The notes under the pieces: model-generated
The model's database searches: none
What the model was told of the DNA's origin: nothing
The model's input: the letters and a program-made list of their open reading frames with translations, nothing else
IMG/VR virus record: IMGVR_UViG_3300006928_000105
Location: 1 to 22,181 of that record
Reading direction: 5' to 3' (one strand)
Length of the DNA stretch: 22,181 nt
Source: a virus
Made by a program: the position numbers and the translations under genes
Shown here: positions 1 through 6,135 of the stretch, piece by piece
Layout: every line of letters starts with the position of its first letter
Position numbering within the stretch: the first letter of the stretch is position 1

Positions 1-6
1 AGATAA
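1..6 (+). CDS. 3' end of an upstream gene (last codon plus stop)
   Basis: Positions 4-6 read TAA and overlap the ATG of the first complete gene by one base (TAATG), the same junction seen at many other gene boundaries in this window. I therefore infer that a coding sequence ends here with AGA TAA. Nothing can be said about its product. From gene order in related phages it could be a portal-region gene or another small basic protein. Confidence 0.35.
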   Translation, partial: R

Positions 7-302
7 TGGCACAAAGAAAAGAAAAACCTATACGACGAACCACAGGCAAAGGCGGTAATTATCGCTCCACTAAGTCTGGTGCAGGTATGACAAAAAAAGG
101 TGTTGCCGCTTATCGTCGTAAAAATCCTGGCTCTAAATTAAAAACTGCTGTTACAGGAAAAGTTAAGAAAGGCAGTAAAGCAGCAAAAAGAAGAAAGTCT
201 TATTGCGCAAGATCATTAGGTCAGTTAAAAAGAAGCTCGGCAAAAACTAGAAACAATCCTAATTCAAGAATTAGGCAAGCAAGAAGAAGGTGGAAATGTT
301 AA
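6..302 (+). CDS. Small basic phage protein, 98 aa, C-terminal CAR...RRRWKC motif
   Basis: About a third of the 98 residues are Lys or Arg and there is a single acidic residue, so the protein must bind nucleic acid, a polyanion or an acidic partner, or be packaged with DNA. The centre has a GMTKKGVAAYRRKNPGSKLK segment followed by a GSKAAKRRKSYCARS motif and an RRRWKC C-terminus. I recall this pattern from a family of small uncharacterised proteins common in marine phages and some large algal viruses. The two cysteines (Cys67 and Cys98) are part of that family pattern. It is the first of five consecutive tiny basic genes and abuts the next gene with no spacer. The function is unknown; a DNA-condensing or virion-core role is inference only. 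Confidence 0.8.
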   Translation: MAQRKEKPIRRTTGKGGNYRSTKSGAGMTKKGVAAYRRKNPGSKLKTAVTGKVKKGSKAAKRRKSYCARSLGQLKRSSAKTRNNPNSRIRQARRRWKC

Positions 303-605
303 ATGGTTAAATCAACAAAAAATAAAAAAACTGTTAAAAAAGTTGTTAAAGGTTTGAAAAAAGCAAGTAAATTACATGCTAAACAAGCAAAGTCATTATC
401 AGCTCTTAAATTAAAAAAAGGTGGTGCGGTAAAAAGTAAATCTCGTGTTAATGAAGCTGGTAACTATACAAAACCAAGTATGAGAAAAAATTTATTTAAT
501 AAAATAAAAGCAGGAAGTTCTGGTGGTAAACCAGGTCAGTGGTCTGCCAGAAAAGCGCAAATGCTAGCTAAACAATATAAAGCAAAAGGTGGCGGTTATA
601 AATAA
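303..605 (+). CDS. Small basic phage protein, 100 aa, GGKPGQWSARKAQ motif
   Basis: The Lys-rich 100-aa protein has a low-complexity basic N-terminus (residues 1-45, including a KKGGAV segment also echoed in the 39-aa protein downstream). Its conserved C-terminal half carries NYTKPSMRKNLFNKIKAG, then GGKPGQWSARKAQMLAKQYK, ending GGGYK. I recognise the WSARKAQ...YK..GGGY pattern as an uncharacterised small-protein family found in phages and algal viruses. The ATG directly follows the previous stop, and its own stop overlaps the next ATG by one base (TAATG at 603-607), so the three genes are probably translationally coupled. No enzymatic motif is visible. A nucleic-acid-binding role is suggested only by charge. 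Confidence 0.8.
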   Translation: MVKSTKNKKTVKKVVKGLKKASKLHAKQAKSLSALKLKKGGAVKSKSRVNEAGNYTKPSMRKNLFNKIKAGSSGGKPGQWSARKAQMLAKQYKAKGGGYK

Positions 606-847
606 TGGCTCTTAAAAAGACACAAAAATCTTTAAAAAGATGGGGCAAACAAAAGTGGAGAACGCCTAGCGGTAAAAAATCATCTGTAACTGGTGAGGTA
701 TACGCTCCATCAGCTACTATTAAAAAATTAAAATCTACTAAAAAAGGAAAAGCTAAACTTGCGCGGGCTAATCAAAAAAAGAGAGCTGCAACAAGAAAAG
801 GCAAACAACATGCTAAACATGGTTTACATAAAGGTAAAAAAAGGTAA
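605..847 (+). CDS. Small basic phage protein, 80 aa, KSLKRWGKQKWRT motif
   Basis: The 80-aa protein is extremely Lys-rich. It opens with LKKTQKSLKRWGKQKWRTPSGKKSS, followed by TGEVYAPSATIKKLKS, and ends in a run of basic residues with KKRAATRKGKQHAKHG. I recall the KSLxxWxKQxWxTxSGKxSxxTGExY pattern from small proteins encoded by many phages and some algal viruses; their role is not known to me. It has only one acidic residue (Glu31). It overlaps the preceding stop by one base. It is the third member of the basic cluster, and its charge fits binding to DNA or to an acidic scaffold or capsid surface, which is inference. Confidence 0.8.
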   Translation: MALKKTQKSLKRWGKQKWRTPSGKKSSVTGEVYAPSATIKKLKSTKKGKAKLARANQKKRAATRKGKQHAKHGLHKGKKR

Positions 848-858
848 TAATAGATACT

Positions 859-1020
859 ATGGTTAAAGGAAAAAAAAGTTCTGGGAAAAGACCAGGTTTA
901 TATGCTAATATTCATGCCAAAAGAAGAAGAGGCGAACGCATGAGAAAAAAAGGAGCAAAAGGCGCTCCTACTGCGGCAAACTTTAAAAGAGCTGCACAAA
1001 CAACTAAAAAAAGGAGTTAA
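859..1020 (+). CDS. Small basic phage protein, 53 aa, GLYANIHAKRRR...GAPT motif
   Basis: This short gene is easily missed. It encodes 53 residues, about 36 percent Lys/Arg. The pattern GLYANIHAKRRRGERMRKKG...GAPTAANFKRA matches a very common tiny phage protein family (GLxANIHAKRxRI..G..E.MR..G..GAPT) that I know from many aquatic phage genomes and that has no established function. Start choice: ATG at 859 is the only ATG preceding the conserved core; the next in-frame ATG would remove it. The stop at 1018-1020 lies 2 nt before the next ATG, and the AAAGGAG near its 3' end (around 1010-1016) serves as the ribosome binding site of that next gene. Conservation of the motif makes me confident that it is translated. 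Confidence 0.85.
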   Translation: MVKGKKSSGKRPGLYANIHAKRRRGERMRKKGAKGAPTAANFKRAAQTTKKRS

Positions 1021-1022
1021 TT

Positions 1023-1142
1023 ATGATGAAAAAATCTAAAGGTTACAGAGGCGGCGGTGCTGTAAAAAAATCTAAAGGATATAGAAAAGGTGGCGCTGTT
1101 AGAAAAAAATCCAAAGGATCAAAAAGAGGCGGAAAAAAATAA
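1023..1142 (+). CDS. Tiny repetitive Lys/Gly-rich protein, 39 aa
   Basis: The 39-residue product has 17 Lys/Arg, no acidic residue, and is built of about three degenerate repeats: KKSKGYRGGGAV, KKSKGYRKGGAV and RKKSKGSKRGG. The repeat is visible in the DNA as well (aaaaaatctaaagg repeated with period 36). A good AAGGAG ribosome binding site lies 5-10 bases upstream; ATG at 1023 or 1026 could be the start, and I chose the first. Lys/Gly/Ala/Val repeats of this kind recur in small phage proteins of unknown role. It closes the five-gene basic cluster. Its small size and repetition leave some chance that it is not a stable protein. Confidence 0.65.
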   Translation: MMKKSKGYRGGGAVKKSKGYRKGGAVRKKSKGSKRGGKK

Positions 1143-1163
1143 AATAAGATTTGGGGAGATTTA

Positions 1164-1841
1164 ATGTCTTATTTAATATCTAATGTCCCATACTTTAAGG
1201 TGTGGGTAAGAAAAGAATTTACGTCTGGTCATCAAAAATATCATGGTGAATTTATTCACGGATTAGCGTTTGCAGTTAATTCTATTCCAGACAGATCTTT
1301 ATCATTTCAAGTTGTTTTTACTGGATGTGAAATAGATTACGATGATCATGAAACAAAAAATGTTCACGGTGGTGCTATGTGGGCTAGAATGCCTATACAA
1401 GGTTTAGTAGCTGATATACCACTGGATGAATGGCCTGACAGAATGGAAAATCATTTATGTCAACCGTGGGACTGCATGTCTCATCATCATTCAGTAATAG
1501 TTATGGACAGAACATCATCATCGCCTTGGTATGCAAAAATAGACGGTGAATTTTATTTAGCTAAATATATTTTTACTGTTGATTATACTGAACATGAAAT
1601 AGCAGATAGTCCAGATCAACATAAACAAAGTCATGTATTGTATTTGACAGAAGGTAAATGGAAGGGAAATATTGTAGCGTTGCCAAACAACAGGGTTAGA
1701 GTAACAAATCCTGCATTATGGCAAACTGGAGAAGGTGCGCCAGATTTTATTCCTAGTCAACAAATTCATAGTAGCGAAGAACACGAAAGCTATACAGACT
1801 CAAATATTACTTTTGATAATTTATACAATAAATCTAAATAG
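1164..1841 (+). CDS. Conserved phage protein of unknown function, 225 aa
   Basis: This is a soluble 225-aa protein with no signal peptide or membrane segment. It is rich in His and aromatic residues, with conspicuous stretches YLISNVPYFKVWVRKEF, NVHGGAMWARMP, PWDCMSHHHSVIV, GEFYLAKYIFTVDYTE and WKGNIVALPNNRVRVTNPALW. I recall near-identical motif strings from uncultured marine phage genomes, where it sits upstream of the head genes; no function is known to me. The cluster of His and Asp residues (HxxxNVHGG, CMSHHH) could bind a metal, but that is speculation. The GGGGAG ribosome binding site is well placed before ATG 1164. Codon use matches its neighbours. Confidence 0.8.
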   Translation: MSYLISNVPYFKVWVRKEFTSGHQKYHGEFIHGLAFAVNSIPDRSLSFQVVFTGCEIDYDDHETKNVHGGAMWARMPIQGLVADIPLDEWPDRMENHLCQPWDCMSHHHSVIVMDRTSSSPWYAKIDGEFYLAKYIFTVDYTEHEIADSPDQHKQSHVLYLTEGKWKGNIVALPNNRVRVTNPALWQTGEGAPDFIPSQQIHSSEEHESYTDSNITFDNLYNKSK

Positions 1842-1898
1842 GTTTACATATTAAAGTTTTTGGTTGACATTTGTAGACAAATAACTACTTATGTATTA

Positions 1899-2096
1899 AT
1901 GCAAGATTTTGAAGTAATTCAGCATGTGTTAAAAATTGTTAGGGAAAGACAAGAAGACCTTGCCTCTCAGCTTATAACAGGTTCTGTAGAAAATTGGGAA
2001 ATTTATCAAAATATTGTAGGGCAGTTGCAATCGCTAAGTTATGTAGAGTCTGAAGTTAAGTCAATAATGAACATAATGGATGGCAATGATGGTTAA
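1899..2096 (+). CDS. Small helical phage protein, 65 aa, unknown function
   Basis: The reading frame is open from a TTG at 1860, but the ATG at 1899 (MQDFEVIQHVLKIVRERQ...) is the more likely start. The sequence from there reads as a compact amphipathic helical protein, and the 13 extra upstream residues look unlike it. Neither start has a strong ribosome binding site. The product is charged, with predicted helices around residues 3-24 and 30-58. The pattern DFEVIQHVLKIVRERQEDLASQLITGSVENWEIYQNIVGQLQ resembles a short phage protein family often seen near head or co-chaperonin genes; its role is unknown to me. The 3' end overlaps the start of the GroES-like gene by 17 bases. Confidence 0.7.
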   Translation: MQDFEVIQHVLKIVRERQEDLASQLITGSVENWEIYQNIVGQLQSLSYVESEVKSIMNIMDGNDG

Positions 2097-2541
2097 AGAG
2101 TTAGTAGTTCCTGATAAATATGTAAAAGAAAAAAAATCAGGTTTTAAGTCAGCGTGGGTTAAGGAAGAAGATAGATATCTTGATCCTACAAAAATTAATT
2201 TAACATTAAAAGAAAAACTTCCAAACCCTACGGGTTGGAGAATGTTGATTGTACCTTATCAAGGTAAACAAAAAACTGACGGAGGTATTCACATACCAGA
2301 TCAAATAAGAGAAAGAGAAGCTTTAGCTACTTCTACTGGTTATGTATTAAAAACTGGACCAAACTGCTATAAAGACAAGAATAAATTTCCTGAAGGACCT
2401 TATTGTAAAGAAGGTGATTGGGTTTTAATTGCTCGTTATGCAGGCACTAGAGTTAAATTAGAAGATTTTGAAGTTCGCATTTTAAACGATGATGAAATTT
2501 TAGCAACAGTAGCAGATCCTGCTGATGTAAAAAACTTTTAG
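2080..2541 (+). CDS. Phage-encoded GroES-like co-chaperonin (Cpn10), 153 aa
   Basis: Residues about 50-145 align with the GroES/Cpn10 fold: the first strand GWRMLIVPY, a mobile-loop-like TDGGIHIPDQIRE (residues 67-79), GYVLKTGP, the CKEGDWVLIARYAGTRVKLEDFEVRIL core and the terminal DEILATV. This family caps GroEL-type chaperonins to fold substrates; phage versions (T4 gp31 is the classic functional analogue) serve folding of the major capsid protein. No GroEL gene is seen here, so it would work with the host chaperonin. Unlike host GroES (about 97 aa), it has an N-terminal extension of about 48 charged residues. ATG 2080 is used as start, but ATG 2086 or 2089 are possible. It sits directly upstream of scaffold and capsid genes, which fits a capsid-folding role. 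Confidence 0.88.
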   Translation: MAMMVKELVVPDKYVKEKKSGFKSAWVKEEDRYLDPTKINLTLKEKLPNPTGWRMLIVPYQGKQKTDGGIHIPDQIREREALATSTGYVLKTGPNCYKDKNKFPEGPYCKEGDWVLIARYAGTRVKLEDFEVRILNDDEILATVADPADVKNF

Positions 2542-2550
2542 GAGATAACA

Positions 2551-3465
2551 ATGGAAAACATAGAAAACGAAGTCCCAGAAGAAGAAAATATTGTTCTTGA
2601 AAATAAAGAGGAAGAAAATCCTAATGAGGTAGAAATAAAAGATACTTCAGATAATTCTACAGAAGAACAATCTTTGTCTGAAGAAGAGTTAGATAAAAGA
2701 AAAAATAAAACTCAAACTCGTATTAATGAATTAACAAGAAGACGGCGTGAGGCTGAAGAAAGAGAAGCTGCTGCTTTAGAATATGCAGATGCTATGAAAA
2801 GAAAAGCTGAGTCTTTACAGTCTAAAGTAAATAATACTGATGTTGGTTACGCTACTGAATTTGAAGCTAGGGTGTCCTCTCAAGCTGAACAAGCTAAATC
2901 TGCTTTAGAAGAAGCAACAGAAGCTAATGATCCAAAAAGAATTGCAGCGGCTACAGCAGCTATGGCTCAAGTAGAGATTGAAAAGGAAAGAGTTAGACTT
3001 TATAAAAATCGTATAAAACAACAAAGTCAGCAACCTCAAACAATTGAACCAGACTTTCAACCTCAAGCTCCAGTCAGAAAACCAGACCCTGATCCAAAAG
3101 CAGTTTCATGGGCTGATAAAAATGAATGGTTTGGAGATGATAGAAAATTAACAAGTGTTGCTATTGGTCTTCATAGTGATCTTATTAGTGAAGGTTTTGA
3201 CGGTTCTTCAGATAGTTATTATGAGGAATTGGATAAACGCTTGAAACCTTGGCTTGGCGCTGCTGGCAAGGAAACTGAAGAATTTACAGAAACTAGCACA
3301 ACTCGTAACTCACCTGTAGCTTCTGTAACAAGTGGAAGAGGAGTTGCAAAAAAATCAAAAACTGTTAAATTAAGTAGATCCCAACTGGAGATTGCCAAAA
3401 AACTTGGTGTTCCGAAAGAGGAATACGCCAAAGAAGTGGTAAAACTTCAAGGGAATAGGAGCTAA
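2551..3465 (+). CDS. Probable head scaffolding protein, 304 aa
   Basis: The N-terminus (residues 1-50) is strongly acidic, followed by a long Glu/Lys/Arg/Ala-rich helical, coiled-coil-prone region (about 50-155). A Pro/Gln-rich linker comes next (about 155-185), then a conserved-looking segment SWADKNEWFGDDRKLTSVA, and a basic C-terminus ending with a short helix (KLSRSQLEIAKKLGVPKEEYAKEVVKL). Acidic, helical, Cys-free, with a basic C-terminal helix and a location just upstream of the capsid gene: this is the typical profile of a phage scaffolding protein, which directs procapsid assembly and contacts the capsid protein through its C-terminus. The assignment rests on composition and position rather than on a diagnostic motif. 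A ribosome binding site AGGAG lies 6 bases upstream. Confidence 0.72.
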   Translation: MENIENEVPEEENIVLENKEEENPNEVEIKDTSDNSTEEQSLSEEELDKRKNKTQTRINELTRRRREAEEREAAALEYADAMKRKAESLQSKVNNTDVGYATEFEARVSSQAEQAKSALEEATEANDPKRIAAATAAMAQVEIEKERVRLYKNRIKQQSQQPQTIEPDFQPQAPVRKPDPDPKAVSWADKNEWFGDDRKLTSVAIGLHSDLISEGFDGSSDSYYEELDKRLKPWLGAAGKETEEFTETSTTRNSPVASVTSGRGVAKKSKTVKLSRSQLEIAKKLGVPKEEYAKEVVKLQGNRS

Positions 3466-3467
3466 AA

Positions 3468-3965
3468 ATGGCTAAAAAAGAAATTATCGATGAACCTGTA
3501 GCTAATGAAGCAGCGGACAGAGATTCACGGAATAAAGACACAAGAAAAGCTTCAACACGCCCTGTACAATGGCGGCCAGCTAATAAATTGTACGCCCCGG
3601 ATGCTCCAGACGGATTTATTCACCGTTGGATTCGAGCGGAAACACTAGGACAAGAAGATAAATCTAATGTCCATCGCCGAATGCAAGAAGGTTTTGAATT
3701 AGTAAGAGCGGATGAGTATCCAGATTCTGATTTACCGGTAGCCGATGGTAAGCACGCAGGAATTGTCGGACTAGGAGGTTTGTTGTTAGCAAGATTCCCA
3801 GAGGAATTAAGGTCCCAGAGAAACAAATATTATAATGATAGATCTGGACAACAAATGGAAGCAGTTGACAATGACTGGATGAGGGATAATAACCCTTTAA
3901 TGCCAAAGGACGCACCGGAAAGAAGATCACAAGTATCATTTGGTCAACCCCGAAACGATAAGTAA
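3468..3965 (+). CDS. Conserved head-associated phage protein, 165 aa
   Basis: The product is soluble and charged. Recognisable segments are RPVQWRPANKLYAPDAPDGFIHRWIRAE, EGFELVRADEYPDSDLPVADGKHAGIVGLGGLLLARFPEEL, RNKYYNDRSGQQMEAVDNDW and a C-terminal RRSQVSFG. I recall this order of motifs from marine podovirus genomes, always between scaffold and capsid genes, without a known function. The segment HAGIVGLGGLLLARFPEELRSQRNKYY suggests one buried strand/helix element followed by an amphipathic helix. Position and conservation suggest a role in capsid assembly or as a minor head protein. ATG 3468 lies 2 nt after the scaffold stop, with a GGAG ribosome binding site inside the scaffold 3' end, so the two are probably coupled. 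Confidence 0.7.
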   Translation: MAKKEIIDEPVANEAADRDSRNKDTRKASTRPVQWRPANKLYAPDAPDGFIHRWIRAETLGQEDKSNVHRRMQEGFELVRADEYPDSDLPVADGKHAGIVGLGGLLLARFPEELRSQRNKYYNDRSGQQMEAVDNDWMRDNNPLMPKDAPERRSQVSFGQPRNDK

Positions 3966-3995
3966 TTATTGTTTCACAACTAAAAGGAAAAAAAT

Positions 3996-4580
3996 ATGGC
4001 AAATCAAGATGCCCCCTTTGGTTTACGTCCGATTAAAATGGTAGGCGGCGGTGATTTCACTGGCGGTCAAGATAGATTTACTTTAGCAAGCGGTTACAAT
4101 ACCAACATCTTTCAAGGGGATCTCGTAGAACCTCTTGCTGCGGGAACAGTTGGAAGAGTACCTGCTGGTCAAACAAATCGTATTCTTGGCGTGTTTAATG
4201 GAGTTAGATATACTAATCCAACTACAGGCACACCTACTTGGGCGAACACCTATCAACAACCTGTAGCAGCATCAGACATAGAAGTCTTTGTTATTACAGA
4301 CCCAAACGTTGTATATGAAGTACAAGCTGATGCAGCATTCCCAACATCAGGATTATTTGCAAATTATGATATTGTAGATAATTCACCTGTTGGAAGTTCA
4401 ACAGCTGGTATCTCACATGTAGAACTTGACGTAGGAACCGGCGCGACAACAGCAGGACTGCCTTTAAAAGCACTGCAAATTAGTACAGAACCAGAAAATG
4501 ACGATCCGTCAACTGCTAATACTAATGTTCGCGTTATTATTAACAATTCAGTGTATTCCGCTGGAACAGCTGGCGTATAG
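3996..4580 (+). CDS. Probable capsid decoration / minor head protein, 194 aa
   Basis: The N-terminus NQDAPFGLRPIKMVGGGDFTGGQDRFTLASGYNTNIFQGDLV is a pattern I associate with phage structural proteins encoded next to the gpT-like major capsid gene. The rest is Gly/Thr/Ala/Val-rich, predicted all-beta, with no Cys, no signal peptide and no membrane segment. It is encoded 9 nt before the major capsid gene. Decoration proteins that trim the capsid lattice are often encoded there, and the composition fits, but I see no diagnostic motif that would decide between decoration and another minor head protein. A ribosome binding site AAAAGGA precedes ATG 3996 after a 30-nt gap. Confidence 0.68.
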   Translation: MANQDAPFGLRPIKMVGGGDFTGGQDRFTLASGYNTNIFQGDLVEPLAAGTVGRVPAGQTNRILGVFNGVRYTNPTTGTPTWANTYQQPVAASDIEVFVITDPNVVYEVQADAAFPTSGLFANYDIVDNSPVGSSTAGISHVELDVGTGATTAGLPLKALQISTEPENDDPSTANTNVRVIINNSVYSAGTAGV

Positions 4581-4589
4581 GAGGTTTAA

Positions 4590-5498
4590 ATGGCTATATC
4601 ACGCGCACAACTCGCAAAAGAACTAGAACCAGGCCTCAACGCTTTATTTGGACTTGAATATGCCAGATATGGTGATGAATCCGCAGAGATTTTTGAAACA
4701 GAATCTTCTGATAGAGCATTCGAAGAAGAAGTAATGCTTGTAGGATTCGGCAATGCTGCTGAAAAAGCTGAAGGCGCAGGCGTACAATACGACTCTGCTT
4801 CAGAAGCTTATACTTCAAGGTATACTCACGAAACAATCGCACTTGCGTTTGCATTAACTGAGGAAGCTGTAGAAGACAATCTTTATGATCGTCTTGCAAA
4901 CAGATATACCAAAGCATTAGCTAGGTCTATGAATCACACAAAACAAGTTAAAGCGGCTAACGTTTTAAACAACGCATTTAACAATGCATTTACTGGAGGC
5001 GACGGCGTTGAACTTTGCTCAACAGCTCACCCACTTTCATACGGCGGTACATTCGCTAATGAGCCAGTTACAAATGCTGACTTAAATGAAACTTCTCTTG
5101 AAAACGCACTAATTGATATTAGTAATTTCGTTGACGAAAGAAATATGATTGTTGCTTTAAATGGTACAAAACTCGTTATTCCATCACAACTAAGATTTGT
5201 TGCTGACAGAATATTAGAGTCTACTATGCGTCCAGGAACTGCTGATAATGACATCAATGCGATGAGAAATACCAGCGCTTTACCTGGTGGTTATGTAGTT
5301 AACCATTTCTTAACAGACCCAGATGCATTCTTCGTTATGACTGATGCACCTAATGGTTTAAAACACTTCGAAAGAAGCCCGTTAAGAACAGCTATGGAAG
5401 GTGACTTCAACACAGGAAATATGAGATACAAAGCTCGGGAGCGTTACAGCTACGGGTGGTCAGATCCTCGTGGAATCTATGGTTCTACAGGTGTTTAA
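4590..5498 (+). CDS. Major capsid protein, HK97-fold, Mu gpT-like family, 302 aa
   Basis: The sequence has the features of the Mu-like gpT major head subunit family. The N-terminal helix contains LAKELEPGLNALFGLEYARY. It is followed by an E-loop-like region (AEGAGVQYDSASEAYTSRYTHETIALAFALTEEAVEDNLYDRLANRYTKAL), the spine/P-domain helix region (ARSMNHTKQVKAANVLNNAF), an FVDERNMIVALNGTKLVIPSQL beta segment, and a C-terminal A-domain ending DFNTGNMRYKARERYSYGWSDPRGIYGS. About 300 residues is the usual length. It self-assembles into the icosahedral shell, probably with the scaffold and GroES-like proteins encoded upstream. The start has an excellent GGAGG ribosome binding site 6 nt upstream. A strong terminator follows the stop codon, so capsid transcripts likely end here. 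Confidence 0.9.
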   Translation: MAISRAQLAKELEPGLNALFGLEYARYGDESAEIFETESSDRAFEEEVMLVGFGNAAEKAEGAGVQYDSASEAYTSRYTHETIALAFALTEEAVEDNLYDRLANRYTKALARSMNHTKQVKAANVLNNAFNNAFTGGDGVELCSTAHPLSYGGTFANEPVTNADLNETSLENALIDISNFVDERNMIVALNGTKLVIPSQLRFVADRILESTMRPGTADNDINAMRNTSALPGGYVVNHFLTDPDAFFVMTDAPNGLKHFERSPLRTAMEGDFNTGNMRYKARERYSYGWSDPRGIYGSTGV

Positions 5499-5519
5499 TT
5501 AACACTCAATATTCTGAGG

Positions 5520-5549
5520 AAAAGGGTAGTTTCGGCTACCCTTTTTTTT
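5520..5549 (+). terminator. Rho-independent terminator after the major capsid gene
   Basis: A perfect 10-bp stem (AAAAGGGTAG at 5520-5529 with CTACCCTTTT at 5536-5545) closes a 6-nt loop (TTTCGG) and runs into eight consecutive T residues (5542-5549). It lies 22 nt past the capsid stop codon. This is the only strong intrinsic terminator that I see in the window, and it separates the head operon from the downstream genes. Confidence 0.93.
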
Positions 5550-5552
5550 GTC

Positions 5553-5581
5553 TTGTGTTTTGATTCGATATTTCATATTAT
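5553..5581 (+). promoter_or_regulatory. Candidate promoter after the capsid terminator
   Basis: A TATTAT -10-like box (5576-5581, 5 of 6 to TATAAT) is preceded at exactly 17 nt by TTGTGT (5553-5558, 3 of 6 to TTGACA). The stretch is very A+T-rich and sits between a terminator and the next gene, where a promoter is needed. A second -10-like TATACT lies at 5585-5590. Because A+T-rich sequence yields such matches by chance, this is a candidate only. Confidence 0.4.
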
Positions 5582-5590
5582 AAATATACT

Positions 5591-5627
5591 TTGACAATCA
5601 TTTTGATTGACAGACACTCAACTGACA
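5591..5627 (+). repeat. Three TGACA repeats and a small inverted repeat in the 5' leader of the next gene
   Basis: TTGACA occurs at 5591-5596 and again at 5607-5612, and CTGACA at 5622-5627, so TGACA recurs with spacings of 16 and 15 bases. Between the first two is a perfect inverted repeat CAATCA-TTT-TGATTG (5595-5609). The block ends 4 nt before the GGAGAT ribosome binding site region of the gene at 5641. It could be a protein-binding operator, a -35 array or an mRNA leader structure. No known operator is recognised. Confidence 0.4.
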
Positions 5628-5640
5628 AAGGAGATATAAA

Positions 5641-6126
5641 ATGAGTAAGACAACTTTTTCAGGTCCTATTAAATCAGGTCCTGTACAATCAACAACAGGT
5701 ACTAACGTACAAAGCAATATTGCTGACGTAGGTTTTACAGTAGTTTCACAATCTGCTGCTGTAACACAAACTGCTACAGACCCAGCAACAACTATTATTA
5801 TTCCTGCTTTTAGCAGAATTTTATCAATTCAATTATTTGTAACAACAGCTTGGAATGGCGCTGCTTCAACAGCAGGTCTTGGATGGGATGATGGTACAAT
5901 TGTAGATGCAACAGCCTTAACTACTGCAACTTCTGTTGCTGGTGGAACAATAGGAATGGACACTGATAATATTGAGCCGGGTGCAAATGCTACTAGAACA
6001 AATAATTGGTTAGATACTGGCACAAACAAAAAAAGAATTAGACTTTTAAGTTCTAATGCTGGTGCAGGTGTAGGAACTCTTGTAGTAAATTACGTTCAAG
6101 CACAAAGCAAAGTATTTACTGTTTAG
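5641..6126 (+). CDS. Probable virion structural protein, 161 aa
   Basis: The product is rich in Thr, Ala, Ser, Gly and Val, with no Cys, no signal peptide and no membrane helix. It is predicted all-beta, as expected of a capsid-surface or fibre-like protein. The N-terminus SKTTFSGPIKSGPVQSTTGTNVQSNIADVG and the central AFSRILSIQLFVTTAWNGAAS pattern resemble short structural proteins that I recall from marine phage genomes just after the capsid gene. It is the first gene after the terminator and the candidate promoter. It also has a clear AAAGGAGAT ribosome binding site, so it may be highly expressed on its own transcript. Whether it decorates the head or belongs to the neck is not decidable here. 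Confidence 0.65.
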   Translation: MSKTTFSGPIKSGPVQSTTGTNVQSNIADVGFTVVSQSAAVTQTATDPATTIIIPAFSRILSIQLFVTTAWNGAASTAGLGWDDGTIVDATALTTATSVAGGTIGMDTDNIEPGANATRTNNWLDTGTNKKRIRLLSSNAGAGVGTLVVNYVQAQSKVFTV

Positions 6127-6135
6127 GAGGCTTAA

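Noticed and set aside
1860-1898. TTG start at 1860 giving a 78-aa version of the 65-aa protein, and a TTGACA (1864-1869) that could be a promoter -35 box
   Set aside because: No ribosome binding site precedes the TTG, and the extra residues do not resemble the rest of the protein. The TTGACA has no good -10 box at 16-18 nt (best is ACTTAT, 3 of 6), and a transcript start there would leave almost no leader before ATG 1899.
3219-4002. Minus-strand open frames over the scaffold and head genes (for example 3219-3431 and 3664-4002)
   Set aside because: They lie opposite well-supported plus-strand genes, have no ribosome binding sites or family patterns, and fit antisense shadows. The same applies to the other minus-strand frames in the window.
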